Virus record (IMG/VR): IMGVR_UViG_3300019124_000006
Span: 1 to 64,000 of that record
DNA from: a virus
Length of the DNA stretch: 64,000 nt
Direction: 5' to 3' (one strand)
In this document: positions 63,201 to 64,000 of the stretch, in pieces
How positions within the stretch are numbered: the stretch's first letter is position 1
Layout of the letters: every line of letters begins with the position of its first letter
Notes under the pieces: model-generated
Database searches by the model: none
Told to the model about the DNA's origin: nothing
Seen by the model: only the letters and a program-made list of their open reading frames with translations
Made by a program: the position numbers and the translations under genes

Positions 63201-64000
63201 CCAATGGAAATGCCAACAATTATGAATGGTACCATTACCTCAATTACAAATAATAAAGAATCCATTACGGTCATTGCACAGGATGACGGAATCGAATTAA
63301 CGAATAAAATCCGGGCTGATGTGAACGAAACAACAGACGGAGGATTTCTTTTTTCTAAGAAAGAGCCTACCGAAATTGTTGATGAATTATTGACGGATTC
63401 CCAGGGATTCTTTAGGAACTTGTGGGCCGGATTATCAAACAAAGAATTTGAGAATCACAGTCTTGGAATTATGCATTTTGGTAGTCAACAGCAGCCACAA
63501 GGATGGGCACAATTACAATCCTTCTTGGGTGGTATCCCGGTAGGAGCTGCAGCTGGGATTATGGGAGGAGTGATCGGTGCTATTGCTGGATCTCTTTCCG
63601 GAGGACTCTTTGGTGGTGTACTCGCTGGAAAAGATAGTCGTACCATTGGGGAAATCAATATGAATGTCTATCAAACGACAGGGCTTACTAATGAAGAACA
63701 TGATCAGTGGTGGACGAAAATCAAAGATGCTTTTGGTATTGGGAAAGCGGATGAACCCGGCATTAATATCAATCTATTTGATAAAAGTGTATGGGATGTC
63801 TTAAATATTTGTGCTTCTGTTGGAGATGATCATATCGTAGCGGTGCATCCATTTGGATTCCGTAACACTATCTTTTCTGGAAAACCTTATTTTCCGCTTC
63901 ATTATGACTATATCGTGGATGCTAAACAAGAAAAAGTGCTAGGAACAGCGGTCAAACCGTTTCGACAGTTTCATGTGTATGATAGTGCTACCTCGATTTT
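60237..64000 (+). CDS. Baseplate hub-like giant protein, incomplete at right edge
   Basis: ATG 60237 (or 60231) follows GGGGG, and the frame is open for 1254 residues to the window end. The N-terminal 470 residues are mixed and contain IGDTIFYVPPTAISVHR and a strand-rich domain that appears twice (FTLFFPDIESINN... and DTILVARFQTDNIETIAELE). Further on, TGTRIHFRMGYGSN and MNGTITSITNNKESITVIAQ match the barrel of gpD/gp27/VgrG-type hub proteins. GGIPVGAAAGIMGGVIGAIA is glycine-rich and membrane-like. It follows the giant proteins, the usual place for the hub. It is probably a baseplate hub/tail-tip protein. Confidence 0.65.
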   Translation, partial: MSFQQYIPYGGLLEHHLRIGDTIFYVPPTAISVHRQMKNQRISILRARNSLPVESGYFDRVIEFTLFFPDIESINNELRPLLAQVKKCPFLPIENTYLNDIHKIEAVTIVGVTVQTTPGFPNTLQAQIQCYAFEPASYIADEDDRTFDEMFDWPLFRWYYSRNLDPQIGNMFHTYFEPLYGELDHSFKFRIAAMDDLDAIAAWRKEKKKLIRDFLRETRENFWGNEKREEEFHQKYDKLYQKAMFEYQLHYEDWNLPGLVLTDLSIGFENNIASLQLQEDASPTHQYLGSQDTILVARFQTDNIETIAELEALVNRATYMTRTYHKEVSNGFLEFDHPLARLFGVRNVTIEDMQTNTIEGYPGAHEVVLTMIAYNRAERKLNEVQWLSETAQWDISKYEELSLLGIFTDFDLGISEDYQGSDIIMDMPLISPFARFVRFMWDRPMFEQMFLGLKNFLAGHHKTPADLDQEGVKRIIYDESIKQFFRAAEVYPDLELPTYAEVAMAGFHVENTNDGVFVDPDFFIKYKKGTLFWENLLKSIEQNYQVVLRDALGGEAVVHGGEIKNINKVTSEQIQKGKKDFQEASGQQQMDASPIAKDLIDTGNLKKEQMEALIRQKAQQFGLNQNFPLAFARAMDEELKQFYDKGMNAKQGKVVNRNSSAPVMMNNHFEFYTNPDGTIDGEYIGVMKVRRLYGSNVNLLGKNIEYNVETGIRKMADFYAELARIHANSANGGKKIYNEQYVYDLFGLKNKRGTFDVEKARFAGVVMLYLGFDREYMALVKDNKRPPRQIVQLVQKVLDNVKNEEQWTNQQIHNRVKNLPIKDFKSVGTQASAVTSTTSASYVDDNNQIYKGMLHDMLRYDKRGRLVRAFPTFFLTFIDEGQYIGTIKLSDQFFQYKAVMDIMYTNNRKEASSTLVLEMSNIYGTLDDAEKGMDLTHTGYSEVFKAMTLPGAVTREAERSRHRNPNYYKSIMLRTGTRIHFRMGYGSNPMEMPTIMNGTITSITNNKESITVIAQDDGIELTNKIRADVNETTDGGFLFSKKEPTEIVDELLTDSQGFFRNLWAGLSNKEFENHSLGIMHFGSQQQPQGWAQLQSFLGGIPVGAAAGIMGGVIGAIAGSLSGGLFGGVLAGKDSRTIGEINMNVYQTTGLTNEEHDQWWTKIKDAFGIGKADEPGININLFDKSVWDVLNICASVGDDHIVAVHPFGFRNTIFSGKPYFPLHYDYIVDAKQEKVLGTAVKPFRQFHVYDSATSI

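Noticed and set aside
1-64000. CRISPR arrays, insertion sequences, integrase and rRNA
   Set aside because: No spaced direct repeats of CRISPR type, no transposase-like frame with terminal repeats, no integrase motif and no rRNA sequence were seen. The iterons at 9042-9077 have no spacers and fit a partition site.

Overview
The window looks like part of a large, probably 'jumbo', contractile-tailed bacteriophage (or phage-plasmid) of a low-GC Gram-positive host, most likely Bacillus or a relative. The evidence is an AT-rich genome, strong AGGAGG-type ribosome binding sites, and a full head-and-tail module: portal, prohead protease, HK97-type capsid, tail sheath, tail tubes, tail chaperones, giant tail/cargo proteins and a baseplate hub. 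No integrase, insertion sequence, CRISPR array or rRNA was seen.

Layout. Positions 1-5251 are read leftward: an unfinished gene for a single-chain RNA polymerase-like protein with a GADCDGD active-site motif, three small proteins (one HExxH), a candidate structured RNA of about 480 bases, and a small membrane protein. A divergent control region follows (about 5284-5548). Everything after it is read rightward. Positions 5567-7464 hold small early-type proteins and a terminase-like ATPase that lacks a nuclease. Positions 7465-8920 hold no protein gene; they contain a tRNA-Asn set inside about 1 kb of strongly structured sequence, then a second structured stretch and a strong terminator. Positions 9004-10487 form a compact plasmid-type partition unit (promoter, four 9-bp iterons, actin-like ATPase, small partner, terminator).

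The virion module starts near 10639: a possible small terminase, several small glycine-rich proteins (four with a shared SNxPxQR start tag), a large terminase split by two introns, portal with a MuF-like end, protease-scaffold, decoration protein, capsid, a run of neck, baseplate and fibre-like proteins rich in a repeated beta module, sheath, three tube-like proteins, two chaperone-like paralogues, and three giant proteins. The first giant (2008 residues after splicing) carries a nuclease-like (SNase-fold) segment. The second (2301 residues) joins a DnaQ-type exonuclease to a second RNA polymerase-type barrel (RYPTFH ... NADSDGD). The third is a baseplate-hub-like protein that runs off the window.

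The most striking inference is a two-polymerase strategy: a virion-packaged polymerase in the tail/cargo region plus a polymerase expressed from the early side. A recurring perfect palindrome, TGTAATGCATTACA, found at or near five putative promoters, could be the operator or promoter of this regulon. Three self-splicing introns interrupt highly conserved sites in two virion genes; two of the introns are relatives placed in matching target sites.
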